Assembly (NCBI GenBank): GCA_016712265.1
Contig: JADJRJ010000028.1
Location: 744,001-808,000, forward strand
Length of the DNA: 64,000 bases
Direction of reading: 5' to 3'
From: Gemmatimonadota bacterium
GTDB taxonomy: Bacteria; Gemmatimonadota; Gemmatimonadetes; Gemmatimonadales; Gemmatimonadaceae
Positions 42,251 through 50,895 of this stretch are shown piece after piece. Position 1 is the first letter of the stretch; each line of letters opens with the position of its first letter. A model generated the notes under the pieces. That model worked only from the letters and a program-made list of their open reading frames with translations, ran no database searches and had not been told where the DNA came from. The translations under genes and the position numbers were made by a program.

Positions 42251-43237
42251 GCCGGAAATATGGAGTGCGTCCGTCTCGACGGAGTTTTTCCGGATCCGCG
42301 CAGACTGAACGGCTCCTCGCGCCGGCCTCGCGCCGCCTGCCGCGTGCTCGTCCGGGAGTTCGAGACACATTCTCGTGGCTGCGACCGTCTCGGCGGCGGC
42401 TACGACCCTTTCTTCGGCGGCTGTGACCGACGCTTCTCCAGGCCATGCAAGCCTCCTCGCCACTCTGACAGAGTTGGGGCGGGGCCGGTCACGTTCACCT
42501 CCCGCTCATGAGGAGCCGCTCGCTCTTCTGACAGAGGTGCGGTGGGTGCGGATGCGCTGATCGCCGGCTTGCGCGAACGGGCTTGGCGTCTTGACGCAGT
42601 TGAGCCGGGGCCTGACACGTGTACCTCCCTTTCACTCGGACCCGCCCGGCGCCTTGGCGGAGCTGAGCCGCGGCCTGACGGATTTGCCTCCGCATCAGGC
42701 GGAGTCACCCGGCGCCCTCACGGAGTTGTGCCTGGGCGTCGCATGGCGATCGCCGTCTTGCGCGGAGTCACCCGGCTCTCGCGCGACCTTGCAGGAAGGC
42801 CAAACACACTGTCCGTGGATCGACACGTCGCAATCCGCGCCCGCGTGGAAGCGGAAGATATCGCGCACGTCCTGTCGCGACGCGTGTGCGGGTTGACGAC
42901 CGCCCGTCGTGTCGTCTCCTCGGCACGAAACACCGATTCTCCAACAGGCTCGGTTGTGACCGCGGCGCGTTTAGTCGTCGCCCGCGGCCGCAACGTCTCT
43001 CCGCTGACAGTGCCACAGGCGACGCGTGCTCGTCGCAAACCCGTATGCGGACGAATCAGAATTCTTCGGGCGAATCGAGTGGCGATGCCCATCGCTCTCG
43101 TCAAAACGGGCGCCGGCGGAGTAATATCGCGGGCCGTTCACGATCTGACGCAGTGCGCCGTGGTCGGTTCGGCCCCACGAATCCGGTTTTCCCCGATGCG
43201 GCGGCTCGTCGCGCCTGCTCGACCGCCGCCCGCGCCC
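42251..43237. other. About 1 kb without a recognisable gene; 63-bp tandem repeat at 42465-42779
   Basis: Open frames exist on both strands (one plus-strand frame runs from 42542 past 43500), but their translations are Arg/Pro/Ser-rich, match no family I recognise, and overlap a neighbouring gene antisense, so I read the region as non-coding. It contains a five-unit tandem array and a plus-strand hairpin with a short T run at 42270-42289, and ends at a broken DUF3800-type gene. Base use is less strongly coding-like than in flanking genes. Confidence 0.6.
42465..42779 (+). repeat. Tandem array of five 63-bp (21-codon) repeats
   Basis: Units start at 42465, 42528, 42591, 42654 and 42717. Each begins CTGACRGAGTTG, TTGACGCAGTTG, TTGGCGGAGCTG or a close variant. 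The third to fifth end in CCCGGCGCC or CCCGGCTCT. A partial sixth copy lies upstream at about 42402. Units 3-5 read in one frame as LTQLSRGLT..., LAELSRGLT..., LTELCLGVA...; unit 2 contains TGA in that frame, so continuous translation is not supported. Confidence 0.8.
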
Positions 43238-44221
43238 TCAGCCCACGGTAATCGGCGTCAACGACATGGTGTCATTGCCGAAGATGTCGATCACCTTCAC
43301 GGCGATCACGTACCTGCCGGGCTTCTCGTACTCGTGCCGCGCGCTCGTCATCTCCAGCGCACGGTCCTTCCGGGTGCGGAAGCTCTGCCACTCATTCTCG
43401 AAGATGTAGCTCCCGGTCCAGTGGTCCTCAAACGCCACAAACTCCGCCGGGTCCACGAGGCCGGGCGTCGCCTCGGTACCAAAGTTGACCGGGCGCTGGA
43501 TGATCTCCTTCGATGGCGTGGATGACCGGATTGTGGTGGGACGGTCAACGCCCTTCTGCCAACGTACCTCGAACTTGCGCTTGGCCTCCCGGATAGCTGC
43601 TTCGAGGGCCACCGTCCTCTCGGACTTGCCACGCCTCGCAAAGACGATGCGGTCCTCGTCGGCCAGATGCAAACGGTCCTTGAATAGGCCGGACACGAGC
43701 TCGTCGTACACCGCATCCGGGCTGCGCTTCGTTCCAGTCCGAAAGAGGTGCTCTCGGTGTTTCTCTGCGAGGCGTGCTTTCCGTCGGAAGGCGACGAAAA
43801 CCTTGCACTCCAGTGCAGCCAGGAGTCGGAAGACCTCCCGTCGAACCTCTGGTAAGTCGTCCTATGCGTGAAATGCCAGTGCGGTCTTCCGGGCCTTCTC
43901 CTGCATCGACGGTACGCCGCGAAAATACGGATCGGCAAGGAGACGCACACGCAGCTCGGTGAGTTGCGCCTCAACCTCAGACGGAGCCGAGAGCTCTACC
44001 GCTCCGACCAGGAAGGTGTGCGACACCCCCTCATGGCCGACAATGGTGCGTCCCCTCGCGTCGAAGAGCGTGAGGTCGCCTGCTTCGTCGACAAAGAACC
44101 AAGCTTCGGTTGGCGACACGGCGGTATCCGGGAACTGCCTTCCTCGCAGGTCCTCCCGAGGGGGCAGCACCACCTCAACTACGAGTGCGGACCATATCGT
44201 TGCGGTATTCATCGGTGGCAA
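43238..44221 (-). pseudogene. DUF3800 gene with in-frame amber stop, fused to a methyltransferase-like C-terminus
   Basis: On the minus strand, 44221-43865 encodes 119 aa typical of DUF3800 proteins (AWFFVDEAGDLTLFDARGR; SMQEKARKTALAFHA), then TAG at 43864-43862, then the same frame continues DDLPEVRREVFRLLAALECK through LFKDRLHLADEDRIVFARRG, exactly as in the intact family, where Lys occupies the TAG position. From about 43500 (STPSKEIIQRPVNFG) it stops resembling DUF3800 and ends with IFENEWQSFRTRKDRALEMT and AVKVIDIFGNDTMSLTPITV, which I recall from the C-terminus of adenine-specific DNA methyltransferases. It is most simply a decayed, deletion-fused remnant; a GTG at 43711 could restart translation of the C-terminal part. 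Confidence 0.7.
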
Positions 44222-44307
44222 CGAGCTCCGTGCTACCGATGCAGTGCCCTTTGCAAGTGTCGCGAGAGTGACTGCCAGGCCCGAGGCCCGGTGTCGTCGA
44301 TTCGGGC

Positions 44308-46221
44308 CTACGGTAGCGCGAACGCCCGCAGTCGCGTCTCTGCCCCCGCCCCGGTCGCCACCAGCACGAACTGCTTACCAGCCTTCGTCCGGTAGGTCAT
44401 CGGGTTCGCATACGCCTGCCGTCCGAGGTCGTGCTCCCACAGCACCGCACCATTCCGGGTGTCGATCGCATAGAGCACGCTCCCGCCCCCGCTGATGAAG
44501 ATCACCCCTCCGCGTGTCACGACTCCACCGGGCGCGCCCGACACGCCGAGGTACTTTGGCAGGGCCACCCCCTTCAACGCCGGATGGTTGCGCACCGCGG
44601 GGTTGTCGCCTAACGGGACCTGCCACTTGTGGCGCCCCGTGGCCATGTCGATCGCGGTCAGCGTGCCGTAGGGCGGCTTGATCACCGGGATCGTTGGCCC
44701 GTCACCGAGTCGGACGCCGATCGACGAGTTGCCGAGGTCGGCCGCGTACTCCATGTCGTTCGTGTCCGACGGCGCCGGGCGCTTGAGGATCCGCCACACC
44801 GAGGGCGAGTTGGTCGCCTTCACGAACAACGTGCTCGTCTCGGGGTCGTACATCGCGCCACCCCAACCCGCTCCGCCGATTGATCCTGGCAAGGTCGCCG
44901 TCCCCTGCAGCGAGGGTGGCGTGAACAGCGGGCCCAACTTCACCTTGCGCAACTCGGCCAACGCAGCCGCATGAATCGCGGGGGTAAAGTCCGCCGCGTC
45001 CGCCTCGCTGATCCCGACGCGTGAGATAGGTGCCGGGCGTGTGGGGAAGGGCTGGGTCGGCCACGCCTGCTCACCCGGGACGTCGCTCGTCGGGACGGCG
45101 CGTTCCTCGATCGGCCAGATCGGCTTGCCCGTCAGGCGATCAAAGACAAACACAAACCCCTGCTTGGTCGGCACCGCCACCGCATCCACCCGGCGCGCTC
45201 CCTGCCGGATGGTGATCACGTTAGGCGGGGCGGGCAGGTCATAGTCCCACAGGCCGTGATGGATGGTCTGAAAGTGCCAGACCCGCTTGCCCGTGCGAAT
45301 GTCGAGGCAGACAATCGCTTCGCCAAAGAGGTTGGCCCCGGGCCGGCGCCCACCATACCAGTCATTGCTCGGCGTACCAAAGGGCAGGTACGCGAGTCCG
45401 CGCGCGCTGTCGACGGTGAACGGCGCCCACACGTTGGTATGCCCGGTGTGCTTCCACGAGTCGGCCAGCCAGGTTTCATGCCCGACTTCACCGGGGCCCG
45501 GCACCGGGTTGAACGCCCACACCCGGCGTCCCGTGCGCACGTCAATGGCCTGCACGTCGCCCGGTGGGTCCCCACGATACATCAATCGATCCCCCACGCC
45601 GTTGCCGAGCAGCACCAGGTCGCCCCACACCACCGGCGGTGACGTATTCGTGTAGTGGATCCGGTTGACCGGACGCGACAGCCCCACGGTGAGGTCGATC
45701 ACGCCGCCGTCGCCAAAGGACGCGATCGGCTTGCCCGTCGCCGCATCCAAGGCAAACAATCGCCAGCGCGCGTTGATGAAGATCCGGCGCTCCTTCCCGT
45801 CGGTCCACATCGCCACCCCACGATGCACCAGCCCGGTCCCATTGGACGGCTGTCCCGCGCGATACGCCTGCGGATCAAAGCGCCACAACTCGCGACCGGT
45901 GTTGGCATCCAGCGCCACCACCTGGTTGAGTGGGGTTGGCAGGTACACCGTGTCGTTCACCATCAGGGGCGTGGCCTGAAAATTCCCCGGGCGCGCCGGC
46001 CGACCACTATCCGCCGGCGGATTGGCTGGGTCGCCCGTGTCCCACTGCCACGCCGGGGCGAGGCGACGAACGTTCGAGCGATTGATGTCCGCCAGCCGCG
46101 AGTACTTCATCCCGCCGGGGTCGCCACCATACACAGGCCACTCGATGAGGGACTGTGCATGCACCGACCTGCCCGCAGCGGTGAGGAGGAGAGCGGGGAG
46201 CACGAACAGGCGACGGCGCAT
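44308..46221 (-). CDS. Exported PQQ-dependent (quinoprotein) dehydrogenase
   Basis: 637 aa from ATG 46221, with a signal peptide (MRRRLFVLPALLLTAAGRSV to about residue 27). Repeated PQQ-binding propeller blades are visible: WPVYGGDPGGMKYSRLADIN, VALDANTGRELWRF, ALDAATGKPIASFGDGGVID, AIDVRTGRRVWAFNPVPGPG, VWHFQTIHHGLWDYDLPAPP and YAIDTRNGAVLWEHDL. It is soluble-type, lacks the membrane domain of Gcd and a heme CxxCH, and oxidises a sugar or alcohol in the periplasm. The upstream frame continues through a 9-bp repeat region and should not be read as coding. Confidence 0.85.
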   Translation of the reverse strand: MRRRLFVLPALLLTAAGRSVHAQSLIEWPVYGGDPGGMKYSRLADINRSNVRRLAPAWQWDTGDPANPPADSGRPARPGNFQATPLMVNDTVYLPTPLNQVVALDANTGRELWRFDPQAYRAGQPSNGTGLVHRGVAMWTDGKERRIFINARWRLFALDAATGKPIASFGDGGVIDLTVGLSRPVNRIHYTNTSPPVVWGDLVLLGNGVGDRLMYRGDPPGDVQAIDVRTGRRVWAFNPVPGPGEVGHETWLADSWKHTGHTNVWAPFTVDSARGLAYLPFGTPSNDWYGGRRPGANLFGEAIVCLDIRTGKRVWHFQTIHHGLWDYDLPAPPNVITIRQGARRVDAVAVPTKQGFVFVFDRLTGKPIWPIEERAVPTSDVPGEQAWPTQPFPTRPAPISRVGISEADAADFTPAIHAAALAELRKVKLGPLFTPPSLQGTATLPGSIGGAGWGGAMYDPETSTLFVKATNSPSVWRILKRPAPSDTNDMEYAADLGNSSIGVRLGDGPTIPVIKPPYGTLTAIDMATGRHKWQVPLGDNPAVRNHPALKGVALPKYLGVSGAPGGVVTRGGVIFISGGGSVLYAIDTRNGAVLWEHDLGRQAYANPMTYRTKAGKQFVLVATGAGAETRLRAFALP

Positions 46222-46240
46222 GGGCGGCAAGGCTAAAAGG

Positions 46241-46353
46241 CGAAGCACGGGCAGCACGAGAGCAGGGCAGCACGAGGGCGAGGTGTCCAAGGGAGGCGCG
46301 GCCCTACACGTGCCCCTCGTGCCGCCCGTGCTCCCCGTACCGCTCGTGCTTCG
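46241..46353. repeat. Inverted arrays of the degenerate 9-bp CGTGC repeat
   Basis: Left arm reads CGAAGCACG, GGCAGCACG and (after a 7-base gap) GGCAGCACG at 46241-46274. Right arm at 46309-46353 reads CGTGCCCCT, CGTGCCGCC, CGTGCTCCC, CGTACCGCT and CGTGCTTCG. The outermost units are exact complements (CGAAGCACG, CGTGCTTCG), so the locus can fold into a long imperfect hairpin between the dehydrogenase and amidohydrolase genes. Confidence 0.8.
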
Positions 46354-46378
46354 TTGTGGCAGTTGATCTTCCACCTCA

Positions 46379-47590
46379 TCAGGGCTCATTCCGATACACC
46401 ACTCCATCCTTCATCACAAACCGCACCCTCATCAACGCCGTAATGTCACCCCGCACGTCGCCCGGCACCGCGATCAGGTCCGCCAGCATTCCGGGCTTCA
46501 CCGTCCCAAGGGAATCGGCCAGTCGCATGGACTCGGCGGCGAGCGATTGCGCCGAGACCAGCGCGTCGGCCACGGACTGCCCGCCCCGCTGCACCCGACA
46601 CACCAACTCCTCCGCATTGCGTCCGTGGGCACCCGCCACCGCGTCGGTCCCGAACACCATCTTGAGCCCCTTCGTGCGCACGGCGTTGCGAATCGTCCCG
46701 ATCCGCGCGGCTTCGCTGCCGCGCATGGCCGCGAACCCTTCCTCGTTGTAGTTGCCGATCCCCTCGAACTTCGCGCGGTTCTGCAGGTAGTTGTCGATCA
46801 CCAGCGAACACTGCGGGTCCAGATAAACGCCATTGGCTGCCGCGAGGTCGAGCGCGGCCTGGTCCGAGAGCATTCCATGTTCGATCTGGTCGCACTTCGC
46901 GCGCGACACGAGATTCATCGCCTCGGCGGAGTGCGCATGCACCAGGACGCGCAGGCCAGTCCGCCGTCCCTCGTCGCAAGCGGCTTGCACCTGCTCCAGG
47001 GACATGGTCGCGGCACCGCCGTCCCGGATGCTCTTCGAGGCGAACACCTTGATCAGGTCGGCACCGCGCGCCTTGAAGGCGCGCACCCGCTCACGAATCT
47101 GCTCCGGCGTTCCGGCGGTCTCCGAAAACGAGCCTAACGACGTCAGCACCCGAGGTCCCGGGATCCAGCCGCGGTGGATCGCGTCCCGGAGCTCCTGGTC
47201 CTCGGGCGAGCCCGGGCTCTGGATGGTCGTCACCCCGGCCCGCAGGGTCGTCCACGCGTTGCCGGCGATCGCCAACATCGACTCGGTGGGGGTGTCGCCG
47301 TCGTTCCGCTGGTGCAATCGCCCCTGTTTGTTGAAGTACCAGGCCAGGTGCGAGTGCGTGTCCATCAGCCCGGGCATCAGGGTGGCGTCGCCGAGGTTGA
47401 TGCGCGTGCCGCGGAACCCGGCGGGGAGTGCGCCCACGCTGCGAATGCGCCGACCTTCCACGACCACGGTCGCATTGGGCACAAAGCGGCCAGCGCCGTC
47501 AAAGACGCGCGCGGCCGTGATGGCGATGGACTGCGCAGTGACCAGAGCGGGGAGTCCCGCCAGGGTCGCGAGAAGGATCAAGGGTCGCAT
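46379..47590 (-). CDS. Exported amidohydrolase (Xaa-Pro dipeptidase-like)
   Basis: 403 aa from ATG 47590, with signal peptide MRPLILLATLAGLPALVTAQ. Amidohydrolase landmarks: ATLMPGLMDTHSHLAWYFNK (HxH), GADLIKVFASKSIRDGGAAT (carboxylated Lys candidate), VLVHAHSAEAMNLVSRAKCD, EHGMLSDQAALDLAA, and FGTDAVAGAHGRNAEELVCR (catalytic Asp). A C-terminal beta domain (GMLADLIAVPGDVRGDITAL) completes the composite barrel. It is paralogous in layout to the amidohydrolase at 59582-60802. Probable role: hydrolysis of N-acyl or Xaa-Pro dipeptides. Confidence 0.85.
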   Translation of the reverse strand: MRPLILLATLAGLPALVTAQSIAITAARVFDGAGRFVPNATVVVEGRRIRSVGALPAGFRGTRINLGDATLMPGLMDTHSHLAWYFNKQGRLHQRNDGDTPTESMLAIAGNAWTTLRAGVTTIQSPGSPEDQELRDAIHRGWIPGPRVLTSLGSFSETAGTPEQIRERVRAFKARGADLIKVFASKSIRDGGAATMSLEQVQAACDEGRRTGLRVLVHAHSAEAMNLVSRAKCDQIEHGMLSDQAALDLAAANGVYLDPQCSLVIDNYLQNRAKFEGIGNYNEEGFAAMRGSEAARIGTIRNAVRTKGLKMVFGTDAVAGAHGRNAEELVCRVQRGGQSVADALVSAQSLAAESMRLADSLGTVKPGMLADLIAVPGDVRGDITALMRVRFVMKDGVVYRNEP

Positions 47591-47691
47591 GACGCGTGGG
47601 TTCGGCCCCGCGAATGTACCGAGCGCTCCGGACGGGGGAAGGGCACGTGCGGTGAATTGCGCCACGGGTCCGCGCACGGAAGATTGCGGCC

Positions 47692-48219
47692 ATGATGGAA
47701 CTCGTGCTCCCGCGACTCGTGCTTCGCAGTTGGCGCCCCGACGATGCGCCCCTGATGGCGCCGCTCGCCGACAACTACCAGATCTGGCGGTTTGTGCGCG
47801 ACCGCTTCCCGCATCCATATACCTTGGCGGATGCCGAAGCCTACATCGCAGAAGCAAGTGCCGCCACGCCAGAGTGCTGGTTTGCGATCACGCTCGACGA
47901 TCGGCCCATCGGTTCCATCGGGTTGATCCCGAAGACGGATATCAACCGAATCTGCGCGGAGTTCGGGTACTGGCTGGGCGAACCCTTCTGGGGGCACGGG
48001 TATGCGAGCGAGGCCGCGCGTGGCTTTGCCGACTGGGCATTCGCGAATCGCGACTTCCGCCGACTCGAGGGGATTGTGTTCACGCACCATCCGGCCAGCG
48101 CGCGCGTGCTGGAAAAGGCGGGGTTCACTCTGGAGAGCATCCAGCGCCAGGCCGCGATCAAGGAAGGGGTAATCCGGGACGAATGGGTGTACGTGCGTCT
48201 CCGCGCCCCGGGCGGGTAA
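47692..48219 (+). CDS. GNAT-family N-acetyltransferase (RimJ/RimL-like)
   Basis: 175 aa with the RimJ-like pattern: LPRLVLRSWRPDDAPLMAPL at the start, GSIGLIPKTDINRICAEFGY, then the acetyl-CoA loop EPFWGHGYASEAARGFADWA and HHPASARVLEKAGFTLESIQ. It transfers an acetyl group to an amine, possibly a protein N-terminus or a small molecule. It stands alone between oppositely oriented genes. Confidence 0.88.
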   Translation: MMELVLPRLVLRSWRPDDAPLMAPLADNYQIWRFVRDRFPHPYTLADAEAYIAEASAATPECWFAITLDDRPIGSIGLIPKTDINRICAEFGYWLGEPFWGHGYASEAARGFADWAFANRDFRRLEGIVFTHHPASARVLEKAGFTLESIQRQAAIKEGVIRDEWVYVRLRAPGG

Positions 48220-48234
48220 CGCGCGCGCCGCGGG

Positions 48235-48684
48235 CTAGCGCCGCTTCGCAGTCTTCGTCGGCGCCTGACGCGACGTGACCCTGGTGTTCATGGCGTAGCT
48301 CTCCGCCACCAGGGTCGACAGGACCGCGAGATCGACATCGACTAGTGAGGGTACGTGGAGACAGCTGCCGCTCACCTTGTGCCTCCCGAGTTTCTTCAGG
48401 AGCGCCGCGTGGACACTTAGCCCACCCATCAGGTAGACCGTCAGCGACGCCTTGCGAGGTGAGAAGCCGACCGGGAACCAATCCACCGTGCGACCCTTGC
48501 TCCCGGCGTACGTCATGTGGCCGTACCCGACGATGGCGTCACCCCACATCGCGGGGGCAACCCCGGTGGCCTTGCGCATCAACGCTGCCAACGCCTTCGC
48601 GTCCTTCCGCTGCGCATCGTCAGCGATTGCGCTCAGAAAGGCGGCGACGGAGGCCTTCGTCTTCTGTGTCTTGAGTTCAGCCAT
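48235..48684 (-). CDS. DUF1801-domain protein
   Basis: 149 aa: TKASVAAFLSAIADDAQRKD, ALMRKATGVAPAMWGDAIVG, YGHMTYAGSKGRTVDWFPVG, FSPRKASLTVYLMGGLS. These match DUF1801 (YdhG-type fold, unknown function). The extra C-terminal tail is Lys/Arg/Thr-rich. It is convergent with the acetyltransferase gene, with a 15-base gap. Confidence 0.85.
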   Translation of the reverse strand: MAELKTQKTKASVAAFLSAIADDAQRKDAKALAALMRKATGVAPAMWGDAIVGYGHMTYAGSKGRTVDWFPVGFSPRKASLTVYLMGGLSVHAALLKKLGRHKVSGSCLHVPSLVDVDLAVLSTLVAESYAMNTRVTSRQAPTKTAKRR

Positions 48685-48778
48685 GGGGCATCGACTAGGG
48701 AGGTCGCCTCATGTTACGCCAGGAACGGTGGGGCGCAACCATGAGGGGGATCGGTCCCGGGTGGCGCGTCGCGCGCCC

Positions 48779-50773
48779 CTACTGCACCTGGAACCAACGC
48801 TCATACCAACGCATCGATCGCTCCAGCACGTCGACCAGGTGTTTCGTCTCACGCAACCCGTGTCCCTCTCGCGGATATCGTACCATCACCGCCTCGGTTC
48901 CCACGTCCCGCAGCGCGATATAGAACTGCTCGGCTTCCGCGATGGGGACGTCATTGTCGTTCTCGCCGTGCACGAGCATCGTCGGCGTCTTTACCCGGTC
49001 CACGTACCGCAACGGTGAGCGCGCCCACAGGGTGTCCATCAACCCCTTCTGGTGCGGAAAGGCCCCGAACTCCACGGCGAGGTAGTCATGGTAGTACGCC
49101 GTGTAGTTGAACGAGACCAGGTTCGAGATCGAGGCTCGGGGAATGGCCGCCTTGAAGCGTGTGGTGCGCGTCACCAGCCAGTTGGCGAGTTGGCCCCCGT
49201 AACTCCCGCCTTCCACGCCAAGCCGCGCCGCGTCGATCCACGGATATCGCACCAGCGCGCTGTCGATCGCCACGAGGATATCCTCGGCTTCCGCTCCATT
49301 CTGGTCGCCGAAGATGGCATCCGCATGTGCCTGTCCGTATCCGGTCGAGCCGCGATAGTTCACCATCAACACGCCGTACCCGCGGGACGCGTACACCTGC
49401 GCACTTGCGTTGAACGCCGGCCCCTGCTGCCCGTGTGGCCCGCCGTGGATCAGCGCAATCAGGGGCGCCTTCGCCCCGGCGCGTTGCTCCACCGGCAGGG
49501 TGACGAACGACTGGACCTCCCGCCCGCCCACCGAGCGGACCGTGAAGGAGTCCACGCGCCCCAGCCGTCGCGATCCGAGGACGTCAGCGTTGAGCTGGGT
49601 CAGCCGTCGTGGCCCGCCCGTGCGAGCGCGGACGTACAGCTCCGCGGGATGCGCAGGGCTGGTGTAGGCATACGCCACCACCCCGTCGCCGCCGACGGAC
49701 CATGCGCCGACGGTGCCCCACTCGGCGAGCACCCGCGCTGCCTGTCCGTCCGCGGGGTCCTGACGGTACAGATGCACATTGCCGTGGTCCTGCATCGTGA
49801 AGTACAACGACCGTCCGTCCGCGGACCACTGGGGCGCACCCTGGCGATTGTCCAGGCGCACGACTTCGCGCCGGTTGCTGCCATCGGCGTCCATCACCCA
49901 GACGTGCGTGTCCTCCATCGTCGTTTCGGACGAGGTGAGATCGCGCCTGGTCCCGAGATAGGCGACCGTGCGCCCGTCTGGGGACCAGGTCGGGTTGTAC
50001 TCGGCGCTCTTCGTGGCGGTCAGTCGGCGCACGACGCCGTCGCCGACGCGGACCGCGAAGATGTCGTAATTGAAGAAGCGATCCGGGTCTGGCTCGCGGT
50101 TGGAGACGAACAGGATCTCATCGCCACGCGGTGACCAATCGAGCGAGTGTTCATAGTACACCCCGTCGGTCAGTTGGCGGACCCGTCCCGTGGCCACGTC
50201 CGCGACGAAGATGTGGAGGCGCCGATTGTCGTTGAAGCGCGTCAACCCCTCGCCTGCCGACGGCTTGTAGAGGTAGCGCGTGATCACCATCGGGTCCCCG
50301 TTGGCGTCTGCCTCGGGACCGGGGGTCGCCGAGACAAAGGCGACCTGCCGCCCGTCCGGCGACCAGGTCATTCGTTCGCCAGAGGTTGGCAGCGGGTGGT
50401 TTGTCCCGAGCACATCCGCGACAAATCGGGCGTCCGATCCATCGGCACGTGCGACGATCAGTCCAAACCGCTCGCCGTCACGACCAAAGTAGGCAACCCG
50501 GTCACCCTGCGGTGACCACCGCGCCCCCGAGACCCCTTCTCCCGCGGGACCGAAGGGCCGCGAGCGACCTGTCGCGATATCGAGGACCCGCACCTCGGAG
50601 GTCGGCCGGCCCGGCCCGTCGGAGTGCGTAACGCTGTAGACCACCTGCCGACCGTCGGGCGAAAGCTGCACGTCGCCGACCGCCTGGAGCCGGTGCAAGT
50701 CAGCCGGTTGCAGTCCTCCCTGGGCTGACGCGACGACTGGGACAAGGAGGGCGAACGCTGAACGAAGGATCAT
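48779..50773 (-). CDS. Exported S9 prolyl-oligopeptidase-family peptidase
   Basis: 664 aa with signal peptide MILRSAFALLVPVVASAQGG. The N-terminal propeller (WD40/TolB-like repeats: LSPDGRQVVYSV, WSPQGDRVAYFGRDGE, WSPDGRTVAYLGTRRD) fills residues 30-390. The alpha/beta-hydrolase C-terminus has HGGPHGQQGPAFNASAQVYA, the nucleophile in VEGGSYGGQLANWLV, Asp in LVHGENDNDVP and His in REGHGLRETK. Such dipeptidyl/acylaminoacyl peptidases release short N-terminal fragments from oligopeptides in the periplasm. It lies next to a TonB receptor gene, consistent with a peptide-uptake pathway. Confidence 0.92.
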   Translation of the reverse strand: MILRSAFALLVPVVASAQGGLQPADLHRLQAVGDVQLSPDGRQVVYSVTHSDGPGRPTSEVRVLDIATGRSRPFGPAGEGVSGARWSPQGDRVAYFGRDGERFGLIVARADGSDARFVADVLGTNHPLPTSGERMTWSPDGRQVAFVSATPGPEADANGDPMVITRYLYKPSAGEGLTRFNDNRRLHIFVADVATGRVRQLTDGVYYEHSLDWSPRGDEILFVSNREPDPDRFFNYDIFAVRVGDGVVRRLTATKSAEYNPTWSPDGRTVAYLGTRRDLTSSETTMEDTHVWVMDADGSNRREVVRLDNRQGAPQWSADGRSLYFTMQDHGNVHLYRQDPADGQAARVLAEWGTVGAWSVGGDGVVAYAYTSPAHPAELYVRARTGGPRRLTQLNADVLGSRRLGRVDSFTVRSVGGREVQSFVTLPVEQRAGAKAPLIALIHGGPHGQQGPAFNASAQVYASRGYGVLMVNYRGSTGYGQAHADAIFGDQNGAEAEDILVAIDSALVRYPWIDAARLGVEGGSYGGQLANWLVTRTTRFKAAIPRASISNLVSFNYTAYYHDYLAVEFGAFPHQKGLMDTLWARSPLRYVDRVKTPTMLVHGENDNDVPIAEAEQFYIALRDVGTEAVMVRYPREGHGLRETKHLVDVLERSMRWYERWFQVQ

Positions 50774-50895
50774 TGATACGATGGCTGGGGCCCCCGACTA
50801 TGCGCCCCGGCATCACGCACGTCCAGATCATCGCTCGCACGGGTCGCCGTGACCAACCACGTCACCGGCGACCCTGACAACGCGCGTTCACACGT

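Noticed and set aside
42270..42289. Rho-independent terminator on the plus strand (TCCGTC/GACGGA, GTTTTT)
   Set aside because: No plus-strand gene ends upstream, and it lies in the leader of the DUF4126-like gene; kept only as a note.
42542..43525. Long plus-strand open frame over the repeat region
   Set aside because: The translation is Arg/Pro-rich, matches no known family, and its 3' half is antisense to the DUF3800 remnant; it looks like a shadow of repetitive GC-rich DNA.
46222..46407. N-terminal extension of the PQQ dehydrogenase
   Set aside because: It translates the 9-bp repeats; the ATG at 46221 begins a normal signal peptide.
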